A stretch of 47,911 bases of DNA from VBAS01 sp035318985 (lineage in GTDB: Bacteria; Bacteroidota; Bacteroidia; Chitinophagales; Chitinophagaceae), in assembly GCA_035318985.1 (NCBI GenBank), contig DATHDP010000097.1, positions 1 to 47,911 of the forward strand, given 5' to 3'. The notes beneath the pieces were generated by a model. That model saw only the letters and a list, made by a program, of their open reading frames with translations. It was not told the origin of the DNA and searched no databases. Every line of letters starts with the position of its first letter. Within the stretch, counting starts at the first letter, position 1. A program made the position numbers and the translations under genes. Below, piece by piece: positions 17,944 to 27,037 of this stretch.

Positions 17944-18924
17944 TTATTGTATCACTACTTTTTGTATCGTGGTAATCGTTTTTAACAAATAGGTTCCTTT
18001 AGCATACCGGCTTACATCAATGGTTTTAGTACCCGCATTTACTTGTTCCCGCCAGAGCAATTTGCCATCGGCTGTGTAAAAAGCAAGGCTGGTTGCCATG
18101 TTTACCTGCAAGGTCAATACATCATTGGTAACGGGGTTTCCCAGTATGGTAAATAGCTGCAGGACCCTTGTGAATGATAGCATTCTTATGGGGCTGTAGC
18201 TGTAGCGGCTGTCGACATCTGTTTGTTTGATACGGTAATAATTAAGACCCTTTACCGGGTTGGTATGGACATAATTATAATGGATGGTAGAGTTGCTATT
18301 ACCCGCTGCCGGAAGGCTTCCGATGGTAACCCAGTTTATCCCGTCTGCACTGTGCTCTATGTAAAAATCTTTTGTGTTCTGCTCCTGTGCTGTGGCCCAT
18401 TGCAGCAGCGACTGGCTGTTGTTTTGTGCTTTAGCCGTAAACGACAACCAGGTAAGCGGAAGTGGGGCAAACTGGCTGGCAAGTGTTAGTTCATTTAAGG
18501 TAATGTTGATAAGGCCATCGGTGAGAACATAATTTTCGCTGGGATCACGAAAGCTGGCGGGGTATGCAGCCCAGTTGGTGCCGTTGTGAATATTAAGGGT
18601 GAGATTTGCCTCGGCAAGACCGTTCAGTTCCGCACCATCGGTATAGTTTATTTGTATCGATCCTGAAAAAGCGTTGCTGGTATTGCTGAACTGGTACACC
18701 CGGGAGATATAAGGGTTAGCCTGGGTGTGAACAACGGTAGCCGATCTGCTCAGTATAACATTGCTCAGGATAAAATCAGCAGATGGGATAAGCGTTAAAC
18801 CATCCGCATGAACCTGGGCTCCGTTTTGAATAGTTAAACTGGCACCTGGGTCAACGGTTAACAGCTGTGCATGTGCGTTGAAAAAAAACAAAGTGGCCAA
18901 ACAAAGCATGGGTAGATTTTTCAT
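17944..18924 (-). CDS. Secreted protein with degenerate T9SS type A C-terminus
   Basis: 326 residues from ATG 18924, which gives the signal peptide MKNLPMLCLATLFFFNAHAQ; the 14 codons before it are not used. The mature protein opens with a short beta-helix-like domain (LTVDPGASLTIQNGAQVH). A central Ig/FN3-like module follows (PLTWLSFTAKAQNNSQSLLQ, YYRIKQTDVDSRYSYSPIR). A C-terminal sorting-like domain has LGNPVTNDVLTLQV where YPNP is usual and ends TYLLKTITTIQKVVIQ. The DNA looks richer in G+C than its neighbours by eye. It lies 64 nt after the repeat protein at 18989-20278, so co-transcription and a joint surface structure are plausible. Confidence 0.82.
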   Translation of the reverse strand: MKNLPMLCLATLFFFNAHAQLLTVDPGASLTIQNGAQVHADGLTLIPSADFILSNVILSRSATVVHTQANPYISRVYQFSNTSNAFSGSIQINYTDGAELNGLAEANLTLNIHNGTNWAAYPASFRDPSENYVLTDGLINITLNELTLASQFAPLPLTWLSFTAKAQNNSQSLLQWATAQEQNTKDFYIEHSADGINWVTIGSLPAAGNSNSTIHYNYVHTNPVKGLNYYRIKQTDVDSRYSYSPIRMLSFTRVLQLFTILGNPVTNDVLTLQVNMATSLAFYTADGKLLWREQVNAGTKTIDVSRYAKGTYLLKTITTIQKVVIQ

Positions 18925-18988
18925 ACCTGTAATTTTTATTAAGGATCGAATTTCAAAAAGGTTCATGTAGCTTTTTCAAATTCATCTT

Positions 18989-20278
18989 TTAAAATTTAGA
19001 GATCACCCACCACTCCACACCATCAGACTGAACAGTTACAGTAGATAACGTAGTGCCATCTATTGCTAATGATGCAGCTCCCTCAACTGCTACTCCGGAT
19101 TTTAATAAAGTAACTACTCCGGCACCTCCTGCTTTTCGCTTAACGGTAATAGTTTTTCCAACCGGGACGGTCGTAATATCGGGTAAAGTCAAATTAATAG
19201 TTGATGTGCCTGGAATGAGGAGGGTTTGATCTGACGAGCTAATAGTCGCAGTGGTGCTAACTTCACGAATTGCATGCTCAGGCTTGTATTTATTTAGAAT
19301 AACCCAACTCGTGCCATTGCTACGAACAGTTATCGATTCAAAATCATTCTCCATTAAATAAGGCGAAGCAAAAGTGCTTTGATCAAGATTTTCACCACTT
19401 GCAGGAACAATCCTTAAAACATTTCCTGAGAATAAAGCGCCATTGGCATTTCTTTTGATCGTGTACAATTTATCTTCATGATCTGCAGCAGCAGGAAGGC
19501 TTATATCAATACTCTGGCTAGCACCGGTAAAATTTACCTCAATTATATTTTTATCTGATGCTGTGATTGAAGTTGTAGTGACTTGCGATAGTGCCGTAAC
19601 CGCGGTTTCAGAAATCACCCACCAACTATCAACCCCACAAACCACTTCAAGAGTTGAATTTTCGGCACCTAAAGTAATTGAACCATTTACGATTCCATTT
19701 AATTTTTCTCCCAGGGCAGGCTTCACAATAATTTTACCTTCACCATTATCGTTTCTTTTAAATATATACTCTCTGCCGCGAGAGGTAGCCACGGGAGACA
19801 ATACCATATCAGAATTAGTATTAGTAGTCTTGTCAATGATCATGATGTGATCATCCTGTTGAATCACATAATTACTAATTTCACCCAGTAATCTTACTTT
19901 AGTAGCGATACTACCCATAAGTGTTACAGAACTGGTTAACGGCAAATTGTTTTCACCACCCAGACTTCCGTCTGACTTACCACCTAAAATATTAAACCCA
20001 ATACGGCCGGTTGTACCATCAATATGCATGAAGTCATATTTATAATGTATTCCGTCCCCGAAAGCGTCAAAAAAACCATCTCGAATAAAAAGGTCTTTTC
20101 CGTCTAAGTACCAGTTTACTTCTCCAGTTTCTTTAATTAGTAGCTTAACAAATTCGTCTACCCCCGGTGTGCCATTGTTTAATATTATAAAGCTACCGCC
20201 TGTGCCAAGTTTGGCTTTTATACTTTGGGCTTGTATTAAAAGTGGAAAAAAAGCTAAGAGAAGTAGTAATTTTTTCAT
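18989..20278 (-). CDS. Secreted protein with three tail-fibre-like repeats
   Basis: 429 residues from ATG 20278 (signal MKKLLLLLAFFPLLIQAQ; the ATG eight codons earlier is less suitable). Residues about 20-135 form a unique N-terminal domain (GTGGSFIILNNGTPGVDEFV, WYLDGKDLFIRDGFF). Three tandem copies of a roughly 90-residue unit follow. Each starts near D(H/K/Q) with a strand, has a basic hairpin (YIFKRND, YTIKRNA, ITVKRKA), an IV.PA.GE..(N/D) or similar turn, and ends in a Trp strand (DSWWVIS, TSWVILN, VEWWVIS). These units resemble trimeric phage tail-fibre or surface-spike modules. No sorting domain is present; the neighbour at 17944 carries one. Function unknown. Confidence 0.75.
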   Translation of the reverse strand: MKKLLLLLAFFPLLIQAQSIKAKLGTGGSFIILNNGTPGVDEFVKLLIKETGEVNWYLDGKDLFIRDGFFDAFGDGIHYKYDFMHIDGTTGRIGFNILGGKSDGSLGGENNLPLTSSVTLMGSIATKVRLLGEISNYVIQQDDHIMIIDKTTNTNSDMVLSPVATSRGREYIFKRNDNGEGKIIVKPALGEKLNGIVNGSITLGAENSTLEVVCGVDSWWVISETAVTALSQVTTTSITASDKNIIEVNFTGASQSIDISLPAAADHEDKLYTIKRNANGALFSGNVLRIVPASGENLDQSTFASPYLMENDFESITVRSNGTSWVILNKYKPEHAIREVSTTATISSSDQTLLIPGTSTINLTLPDITTVPVGKTITVKRKAGGAGVVTLLKSGVAVEGAASLAIDGTTLSTVTVQSDGVEWWVISKF

Positions 20279-20562
20279 GGTTAAGTTTTTTTGGGAGTAC
20301 AATTTAAGTTTTGCAGATAATATTTCCCGAAAAGCCTGATTTTTTTTATCTGCTTTTCCTCTTTATTTTCAATAGTTCTTCCTGCTGCTATCATACAAAT
20401 CCCCTGGAATTTTATTAGCAACTTCCAATAATGTTTATAATTAAAAAACATCACTCAATATCCCTGCCGGATTTTGTACTGAAAGGTTTATGGTGCATTG
20501 AAGGTTTACTCCATTAATCGTAAATGAAAGCAGCCTTTTCTTTTTTTAATTATTAAAAAATT
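20279..20562. other. Promoter-side gap of the repeat-protein gene
   Basis: AT-rich leader region between the repeat protein and the decayed gene at 20563-20792. I see no gene, hairpin or consensus promoter that I would call with confidence. Confidence 0.5.
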
Positions 20563-20792
20563 CTACCTTAGTAGTACCGCACCATTGCTCCATCTTTCAG
20601 ACGTCACTATTTTATTCTGGTTAGTAAGCACTTTTGTACTTGTTGAAGTGTAATTCCCCGTACCTATAGATAATTCTGCTTGCCGGTTTTTCCATAATTC
20701 ATTGCTATTATATTTCTCCCGGATGAAGCAGAGTCAAACGAGGTCTTGTCATAGTAGCATAAGTTTTCCAAAAATTTGTCTTTTATTATCAT
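20563..20792 (-). pseudogene. Frameshifted remnant of an unknown gene
   Basis: On the minus strand an ATG frame from 20792 to a stop at 20664 encodes 42 residues (begins MIIKDKFLENLCYYDKTSFD, ends GKTGKQNYL). Near that stop a second frame continues with SIGTGNYTSTSTKVLTNQNK and ends SNGAVLLR before TAG at 20563-20565. Joined by a one-base shift they give a smooth polar sequence of about 77 residues. Neither frame alone looks complete. I read it as the tail of a secreted or surface protein gene damaged by an indel. A sequencing indel, or two chance frames, cannot be excluded. Confidence 0.4.
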
Positions 20793-20859
20793 AGAACAGA
20801 TCTTGATCAACCGATTCCGTTATGAAAAAGACAAGATTCACACTACCAGGGTTCGTGCA

Positions 20860-20891
20860 TTTGAAGAGGAGTTGTATTTATATTGACTTTG
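20860..20891 (+). promoter_or_regulatory. Candidate promoter of the barrel gene at 20925
   Basis: TTTG (20860-20863), a spacer of 20 nt and TGACTTTG (20884-20891) match the Bacteroidota TTTG-N19-21-TAnnTTTG form with one mismatch in the -7 box, 33 nt before the ATG. Confidence 0.4.
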
Positions 20892-20924
20892 GAGTGGATA
20901 ACATTTTAATCAAAACCTAATAAT

Positions 20925-21560
20925 ATGAAAAAGCAATTCCTTGTTCTAATGATCGTATTAATTTCCTCGATCACCTATGCACAAAAAGGTAGTTGGTATA
21001 TTGGTGGTGTAGCAGGTTATGGCACCAATACACATGAACCAACCAATGGGACAAAGTCGACAACCACTTCCTGGGCTTTCGGTCCTGAGATAGGTACTTT
21101 CCTGAAGAATGATATCCAGTTGGGTTTTATTCTTGGTTTGAATGGTTCGGCCGATAAGTTCGGAGACGATAAGACCTCTGAGTTCTCAGGGTTTTCACCA
21201 ACTGTTTATATCAGGAAATTCAAAAAAGTGACTGATAATTTCAGTTTGTTTTCGGGGTTGTACTTCAATTATCTTTCTGGCACACAGAAAGAATTTAACC
21301 CTGATGATGAGTCAAAGGCTTCGGGATTTGGTATTAGTTTAGGGATTGGTGCGGCTTATGCCTTGTCTCCCCGTTTTACCGCAGTTGGTCAATATGGATT
21401 GCTGGGATATTCTTCAGTGACGTTTAAGGACAATGGCAATGAAACGGGTAAAGAATCTGATTTTAATGTCGGGGTGAATACGGTTGGCTCGAGCAGTTTT
21501 GTTCAAGGTAATGGATCCGGTGCAGTTTTCAATATTGGTATATATTATACATTCAAATAG
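20925..21560 (+). CDS. Outer-membrane beta-barrel protein (porin-family fold)
   Basis: 211 residues. The signal peptide is MKKQFLVLMIVLISSITYAQ. The mature part opens with KGSWYIGGVAGYGTNT and alternates strands and loops: WAFGPEIGTFLKNDIQLGFIL, GFSPTVYIRKF, LFSGLYFNYL, GFGISLGIGAAYALSPRF. It ends VFNIGIYYTFK, a C-terminal aromatic residue pattern used by the BAM machinery. About eight strands are expected. The role is unknown; the fold is common among Bacteroidota outer-membrane proteins. A bidirectional terminator follows. Confidence 0.87.
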   Translation: MKKQFLVLMIVLISSITYAQKGSWYIGGVAGYGTNTHEPTNGTKSTTTSWAFGPEIGTFLKNDIQLGFILGLNGSADKFGDDKTSEFSGFSPTVYIRKFKKVTDNFSLFSGLYFNYLSGTQKEFNPDDESKASGFGISLGIGAAYALSPRFTAVGQYGLLGYSSVTFKDNGNETGKESDFNVGVNTVGSSSFVQGNGSGAVFNIGIYYTFK

Positions 21561-21590
21561 ATAAACCATAAATAGATTTCATTTAATAAC

Positions 21591-21619
21591 AAAAAGGAGG
21601 ACAGCTATCCTCCTTTTTT
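21591..21619. terminator. Bidirectional terminator
   Basis: AAAAGGAGGA pairs with TCCTCCTTTT around CAGCTA, flanked by an A-run and a T-run. It serves both the barrel gene and the convergent AsmA-like gene. Confidence 0.88.
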
Positions 21620-21651
21620 CATTGCAATAGATCGCCAACCGATGAAAACAA

Positions 21652-23508
21652 TTAATTCTTTTCTTTTTTATTCTGCTTCTTCTTTTCCTTTCTTAGTTCC
21701 TTTTTTTTCTCACGATAGGTTTGTTTGTTTTCTTTCGACATGATCATTGTTTCTTTTAATCCGTTTAAAAGTGATCTAATAATAAGATTGACAAATGCTT
21801 TATTCATATCCCGTTCAGCATTAAATTTTACAATGCGTTGTGGTTTATCTGGCGAAGCCGGGTTTGATGCTGGCAGAAACGTATTGGCTCCGAATGCAAG
21901 GACAGAACTTTTCCATTTTGCTTTTCCCTCAAGATCAATATCCATGTCAAGATCATGGTATAAAAATTTCATGGTGCCGCCTGCACTTGCCCGGTAAGCA
22001 ACTCCTGAAAAAGTTATTTCATCAACTGTTCCTTTACGAACACTTGCCGGTGTATATGCCTCGATCAATTTATTCAGATCGGGTAAATTAAATTTCTCAA
22101 TTCTACCATCAAAACTGAACTGAGGATTTAGATAATCAAAACCTAAACTTAAATTCAAATGAGCTTTATTTTCGATATAGGCATTTGCTTTTATCATCAA
22201 TACTTCATTGAATGAAATATTAGTAATGTTTTTTACTTCCAGTGTGGCCCGGTTCAGGTTAGCCGTTGCAGTACTACCATCCGGATTGCGTTCTTTGTTT
22301 ACCAGTGTAACATTCGTTGCTTTTACTTGCTTTATCAGTAGCGGGGGCTTTATTGCTTTTACTGACTGTCCCGGGTATTGCGGAAATTTTTTTGTATCGA
22401 CAGGTTTTGTCATGTCTTTATAAATAGAAGCGGATACTTTATCGAGAATGACCTCATCAATAAATATTTTCCCTTTACGCATCAGCGAATCAAAATTCAC
22501 ACCGGCCATATTCAAACTACCCACAGAACCGGAGAAGTCTGTATGTTGAAATTTATGATCTGCCTGTGATTTTGCCTGGCTAACATTTGGTTTGAAGACA
22601 ATTTCATTCATTTTTATTGATCTGTCTTTATAAGAAAGATCGAATGATCGCATTGTAATATTAAAGAGACTATCGGCAGTTTGTATATCCAGGTCTTTTA
22701 GACCTGTACTAAGATCAGCGAAATGATAAACCGATGTATCGGGAGTTTGCTCTCCACTGAGGGAATCAATGTTTATGTCGAGATCCTTAAGGGTTAAATA
22801 TTTTAAGGCCCTCTTTTGTATTTTACCAGTAAATTCTCCAACGGAGATGTGAATATTTTTATATGATATTAGATCTTTACCGGGTTTCTGGTCCATAAAC
22901 AGATCCCTGATCGAAAAATTTAATTTATTAATATTGAATTCCCGATCCCTTGCCTGGTTGTTAGAATGAAAAGAAGCATCCACCAAATCAAATTCTTTAA
23001 GAACAAATGATTCGATATATCGTTTATTGGTTTTTTTCGACTGGCCTGCGGTATCTTTTACGGGAAAGAAAACAGGCAATTTATCTTCGATATTGAATTC
23101 AACTTCAGGTTCAATTATTTCAATTTTATCAAGTTTAAGAATGTTCGAGTTTATTAATGTTGAAAGCTGAACATTTTTAAGTATCATTTTATGCGTCCTG
23201 AGCCGTAATGAACTATTGATATAGGGATAGTTGTTCAAAGATCCTTCCAATTGATTCAATTCTACATTATATACACTAACGTTTCCCGCAAAGAAATTGA
23301 CACTTAGCTTTTCAAATTTTAATTCATATACCTCTGAAATAATATTTGAATTGAAACTTTTGGTCAGAGCATTTGTAAGGATACGGTTTAGGTTATAGTA
23401 TAAAAAAACTAACCCTGCGATCAGAAGGAGAAAGAAGACAACAGTTATTCTTAGTATGATCCTTTTTACACGACCTTTTCTTTTTATTGGCTTAGCATCT
23501 TTCATCAT
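21652..23508 (-). CDS. AsmA-like/DUF748-type envelope protein
   Basis: 618 residues. A basic N-terminus precedes one TM helix (about residues 18-41, RIILRITVVFFLLLIAGLVF). The long extracytoplasmic part is built from beta-strand repeats (KLSVNFFAGNVSVYNVELNQ, LKLDKIEIIEPEVEFNIE). Near residues 440-560 comes an AsmA-C-like region with LNLSLGFDYLNPQFSFDGRI. The last 30 residues are very lysine-rich (KKKELRKEKKKQNKKEKN). AsmA-like proteins span the periplasm and are linked to outer-membrane lipid transport. The charged tail is unusual and could anchor to phospholipid head groups. The two first codons are both ATG. Confidence 0.78.
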   Translation of the reverse strand: MMKDAKPIKRKGRVKRIILRITVVFFLLLIAGLVFLYYNLNRILTNALTKSFNSNIISEVYELKFEKLSVNFFAGNVSVYNVELNQLEGSLNNYPYINSSLRLRTHKMILKNVQLSTLINSNILKLDKIEIIEPEVEFNIEDKLPVFFPVKDTAGQSKKTNKRYIESFVLKEFDLVDASFHSNNQARDREFNINKLNFSIRDLFMDQKPGKDLISYKNIHISVGEFTGKIQKRALKYLTLKDLDINIDSLSGEQTPDTSVYHFADLSTGLKDLDIQTADSLFNITMRSFDLSYKDRSIKMNEIVFKPNVSQAKSQADHKFQHTDFSGSVGSLNMAGVNFDSLMRKGKIFIDEVILDKVSASIYKDMTKPVDTKKFPQYPGQSVKAIKPPLLIKQVKATNVTLVNKERNPDGSTATANLNRATLEVKNITNISFNEVLMIKANAYIENKAHLNLSLGFDYLNPQFSFDGRIEKFNLPDLNKLIEAYTPASVRKGTVDEITFSGVAYRASAGGTMKFLYHDLDMDIDLEGKAKWKSSVLAFGANTFLPASNPASPDKPQRIVKFNAERDMNKAFVNLIIRSLLNGLKETMIMSKENKQTYREKKKELRKEKKKQNKKEKN

Positions 23509-23551
23509 TAACTGCCGTTATATATGTAAAAGAATCTTCAGAAATTTATTT

Positions 23552-24994
23552 TCACTCGATCTTTGGTAGCCGGATATTAGCTCCACCTTGTTTTAATTGG
23601 AGAGCTTCCACTTTTCCAGCAACATTTCTAATAATAGTAAAAAAAGCATTTGGAACTTCACGAATAGAGAAATTGCTATTGTCAGAGAAGAACATTTGAA
23701 AACCAGCCTGACGATTCTCTTGTATGCAAAGATCATCTCCGCAGAAAGAAATGGTCAGCGTATCTTTTTGTAAAAGAAAATTACCTAGGAATTGCTGCAT
23801 CGTATCTTTTGGGACAGTTACCACCTTTCTATAAGTTGGCTTATAAAATCCCTTCCAACCATAAACAATGGCTACACTGCTAAGCAATTCATTGATCACC
23901 GAAAAATTTTCCCCATTGATCATGATCACAACACCATTTCCCCCCTGCATACTTCCATAAGATGTACAAAGAAATGCTTCATTACCTCCATTATGAGTAA
24001 AATACAATTGTCCTTCTTTGTTTTCAATAAATACACCCAACGCTGCATTACTATCTATATAGGGCGTTAATCTTTTTTTCATCATTGCTTGCGATAAAAC
24101 TTTCTTTGATCTTCCCTCCAGCGCCAACTGGCATTCGATAATATATTTTGCAAGATCAGTAGGAGTGGTCCATAATCCGGCAGCTGCCTGCTCAGGATAG
24201 ATATGATATTTACCTGTCACCGGTTTGCCATTTCCATAATAACCGGTTGCAAGATTTGATACAGCAGTTGGTGGCTGTTGATAGCTGCTGTTTGTCATTT
24301 CCAACAGTTGCAATACATTTTTCTGCATCCAGTCTGCATAGTTGCTACCAGTCACATTGGTTAGTATCAGTTGACTGATCGTTGTACCTCCACCGGAGTA
24401 TTTGAATTTTGTACCTGGTTCAAATAAAGAACGAACAGCCTTTGTATTTGCAGGTCGCTTGCCATCCAGTATTTGTTGCAGCGTAGGTAGTGTATCCGTT
24501 TTTTCATAACCAGGAAAACCATGTATATCTAAACCGGCTGTATGACTTAACAGGTTATAGACAGATATTTTTTTATTCTTCGATAAACTGTCGTAAGGAA
24601 ATTTCCAGCTCGTGAGATAATTGTTGATGTCTGCTTCCGGATCCAGTTTTCCCATCTCCACTAATTTTAAAAAACCCATGCTGTTAAGACTTTTACTGAT
24701 AGAAGCTGCCTGGAAACGGGTATCGGTTGTTACTTTTCTTTTTTCTTCTATATCAGCCCAGCCATATCCTTTTGCCCATTCAATTTTATAATCACGGATC
24801 ACAGCAATACTAAGTCCCGGTATTGCCAATTCTTTCATTCGTTTTTCAAGATTCAATTTTGGAATTGTGTCGCCAAAAATTACTGAGGGAGCTAATGAAT
24901 TTTCAACTGCAGTAATTTTCTTCTGTACCGCAGGATCAATTGTTTGACTACAAACTGTGATCGGTAATAGAAAAAGGATGAGGAGTTGTTTCAT
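23552..24994 (-). CDS. Serine hydrolase of the beta-lactamase/class C fold
   Basis: 480 residues with a signal peptide (MKQLLILFLLPITVCSQ; the Cys may instead be a weak lipobox). The catalytic S98-x-x-K101 (SISK) follows DTRFQAA. The second motif is Y199-S-G, and the HNGG motif lies near residue 335 (LYFTHNGGNEAF). These are the three motifs of the class C beta-lactamase/EstB/D-aminopeptidase family. The C-terminal 100 residues form a small beta domain of DUF3471-like type. Such enzymes are periplasmic peptidases or esterases more often than true beta-lactamases. The gene is divergent from the barrel gene at 25188. Confidence 0.88.
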   Translation of the reverse strand: MKQLLILFLLPITVCSQTIDPAVQKKITAVENSLAPSVIFGDTIPKLNLEKRMKELAIPGLSIAVIRDYKIEWAKGYGWADIEEKRKVTTDTRFQAASISKSLNSMGFLKLVEMGKLDPEADINNYLTSWKFPYDSLSKNKKISVYNLLSHTAGLDIHGFPGYEKTDTLPTLQQILDGKRPANTKAVRSLFEPGTKFKYSGGGTTISQLILTNVTGSNYADWMQKNVLQLLEMTNSSYQQPPTAVSNLATGYYGNGKPVTGKYHIYPEQAAAGLWTTPTDLAKYIIECQLALEGRSKKVLSQAMMKKRLTPYIDSNAALGVFIENKEGQLYFTHNGGNEAFLCTSYGSMQGGNGVVIMINGENFSVINELLSSVAIVYGWKGFYKPTYRKVVTVPKDTMQQFLGNFLLQKDTLTISFCGDDLCIQENRQAGFQMFFSDNSNFSIREVPNAFFTIIRNVAGKVEALQLKQGGANIRLPKIE

Positions 24995-25187
24995 TTTTAT
25001 TGGTAATGTTTTGAATGGCTAAATTAAGTGAATTAAAACCGCTTTACGTTTACTTTTAAACTGTCAAAATACCTTTTATATAAATGGTTGTTTTCAGAAT
25101 TATTAATATTTCTAATTTGGGCTGTAACTATACAAGCCTTGAAACGTATCACTGTTGAATTACTATAACCCGGGCTATAAAAACAAA

Positions 25188-26012
25188 ATGATCTTTATGA
25201 AAACCTTCATTTTAATTCTCCATGCAATTTTATTTGCAAGCATTATTTCGGCTCAGAACCCCGAATTTCCAAGGTCAAAAAAAACTGATAACCGTTATTG
25301 GCTCTTGGGTTTGGGGCTCTCCATCCAAAATATGTATGATGAAGGAATTTCTTATGTGCGGTATAAGGGCACGGGAATAGCTCCGTCAATTGGCCTGATC
25401 AAAAGCACCGAAAAGAAATACTGTCAATTTATGCTGCAGCCAACCTTTAATAAATTAACAACTGATAGAAGCAATGAATTAAGGCCAATGGAAGTAAGGA
25501 CCACGAGGTTTGTTCTGGATTATCAATATTTAGTGAGAGTAAAAGAGTGGAATGAAAAATTAAAATTGTTTGCAGGTGGAAATGCTTCATTGCTCTTTAA
25601 TCTAAAGAGAGCAGAACAATTAGATAACTCACAGTTAGTGTATGACTATGCATTAAGCATCGGGCCTGCTGCCAAGCTTGATAAAACTGTAAAATGGAAT
25701 AAACGAGAATGTGTAGCAGCATTTGGTCTTAGTATACCGCTGCTCTCTCATATTGCCCGGCCTTACTATCTGAACCGTATTGAATTTATCGATCCTCAAA
25801 ATGATTTCCTTGGTGACCTGTTCAGTAACAGTAGTATTGTTACTGTAAATAAAAACTTTCGAATCACCAGCGGCCTGTCATTTACCTATCCTTTATTCAA
25901 TAAAAATGAATTGAAGCTTGGTTACTCCTGGGATTTTTATAAGATGACAACCATCAATTCAGTGTATGCAGCAGAACATCTTATTACAATTTCGTTCCTG
26001 TCAAACTATTAA
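25188..26012 (+). CDS. Signal-peptide protein, probable outer-membrane barrel
   Basis: 275 residues from ATG 25188; the ATG at 25197 also leaves the full signal (MKTFILILHAILFASIISAQ). The mature sequence has repeated amphipathic strands (YWLLGLGLSIQNMYDEG, CQFMLQPTFNKL, TTRFVLDYQYLVRV, LKLFAGGNASLLFNL, LKLGYSWDFYKM) and ends AEHLITISFLSNY. This suggests a barrel of eight or more strands. It is followed after 17 nt by the S41 protease gene, so the two are likely one operon. No family name is supported. Confidence 0.7.
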   Translation: MIFMKTFILILHAILFASIISAQNPEFPRSKKTDNRYWLLGLGLSIQNMYDEGISYVRYKGTGIAPSIGLIKSTEKKYCQFMLQPTFNKLTTDRSNELRPMEVRTTRFVLDYQYLVRVKEWNEKLKLFAGGNASLLFNLKRAEQLDNSQLVYDYALSIGPAAKLDKTVKWNKRECVAAFGLSIPLLSHIARPYYLNRIEFIDPQNDFLGDLFSNSSIVTVNKNFRITSGLSFTYPLFNKNELKLGYSWDFYKMTTINSVYAAEHLITISFLSNY

Positions 26013-26029
26013 TCTAAAATGATCCGATC

Positions 26030-27037
26030 ATGAAAAAAATACTTTTTCTTTTAACGATAGCCACTGTTTTACTTTCCTGTGAAAAAGCGATCATGCCAAA
26101 TTCAGGATCTGCTGATGCAGAAAAAACCTTTGAAACTCTTTGGCAAACCATTGACCGTGGATATTCCTTTTTTGAGTATAAGAATATTGACTGGAATGCA
26201 ACGTATCAAGCTTACCGCCCACAGATAAATAATAACATGACCGACAGAGAATTTTTTAACAAGTGCTCTGAAATGTTGAATACATTAAAAGACGGTCATG
26301 TAAATTTAAGAGCCGGTTTTTCCACTTCATACTACAATGATTTTTACCTGAACTACCCAGCCAATTTCAATAAAGAAATTATTGACAGGAATTACCTGCG
26401 TGGTTTTGAAGTAACGGGACCGCTTTATCATACTGTACTGAGCGGAAATATCGGTTATATCTATTACGGAAGTTTTGCATCTCCATTTACCGATGACCAG
26501 TTAGATGCTGTACTAACAAGGTTCAATTCAATCGCCGGATTAAAAGGGATCATTTTGGATGTAAGAAATAATCCCGGTGGCGATCCTGCCAATGCTTATC
26601 GTTTCTTTAAAAGAATTGCGACACAAAATACATTGCTATATAAAACAAAATATAAAAATGGTCCGGCACATAATGATTTTTCTGCCGAACAGGAAAGTAT
26701 TATTGAACCTACAACTGACAAGGTAAAGTACACAGGTAAAATAGTTGTATTAACCAATCGTAAATGTTATAGTGCCTGCAACTTTTTTGTTGCAGGATGC
26801 AAAGCCTTTTCTCAAATAAAAATTGTGGGAGACCAAACTGGCGGTGGGGGAGGACAACCCACAGGTTTTGAATTGCCTAATAGTTGGTCTGTAAATTTTT
26901 CAGGTTCAATTACCAGTTTACCCAATGGTTTTATTATTGAGAATGGTGTGTTACCCGACGTTGCAGTTTCATTAACTCCAGCTGATGAAGCAGCTGGAAT
27001 TGATACGATAATCGAAAAAGCAAAAACACTTTTTTAA
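26030..27037 (+). CDS. S41 family peptidase, lipoprotein (TSPc-type)
   Basis: 335 residues. The N-terminus MKKILFLLTIATVLLSCEK contains a lipobox with Cys17, so it is membrane-anchored in the periplasm or outside. An N-terminal helical domain (FETLWQTIDRGYSFFEYKNI) and LKDGHVNLRAG are typical of C-terminal-processing protease relatives of the tricorn/IRBP group. The core GLKGIILDVRNNPGGDPANA leads to the nucleophile segment TNRKCYSACNFFVAG with Ser in YSA. The later GDQTGGGGGQP replaces the canonical TxGxxE stretch. A PDZ domain is not visible. Operonic with the barrel gene 17 nt upstream. Confidence 0.87.
   Translation: MKKILFLLTIATVLLSCEKAIMPNSGSADAEKTFETLWQTIDRGYSFFEYKNIDWNATYQAYRPQINNNMTDREFFNKCSEMLNTLKDGHVNLRAGFSTSYYNDFYLNYPANFNKEIIDRNYLRGFEVTGPLYHTVLSGNIGYIYYGSFASPFTDDQLDAVLTRFNSIAGLKGIILDVRNNPGGDPANAYRFFKRIATQNTLLYKTKYKNGPAHNDFSAEQESIIEPTTDKVKYTGKIVVLTNRKCYSACNFFVAGCKAFSQIKIVGDQTGGGGGQPTGFELPNSWSVNFSGSITSLPNGFIIENGVLPDVAVSLTPADEAAGIDTIIEKAKTLF

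Noticed and set aside
17782..17985. 67-codon plus-strand frame in the gap before 17944
   Set aside because: It overlaps the 3' end of the secreted protein gene, is hydrophobic without clear helices, and has no promoter or terminator context.
20881..20910. TTTG/TAACATTT at 20888-20906 as a promoter
   Set aside because: The spacing between the two boxes is only 7 nt; the pair 20860-20891 fits the Bacteroidota spacing better.
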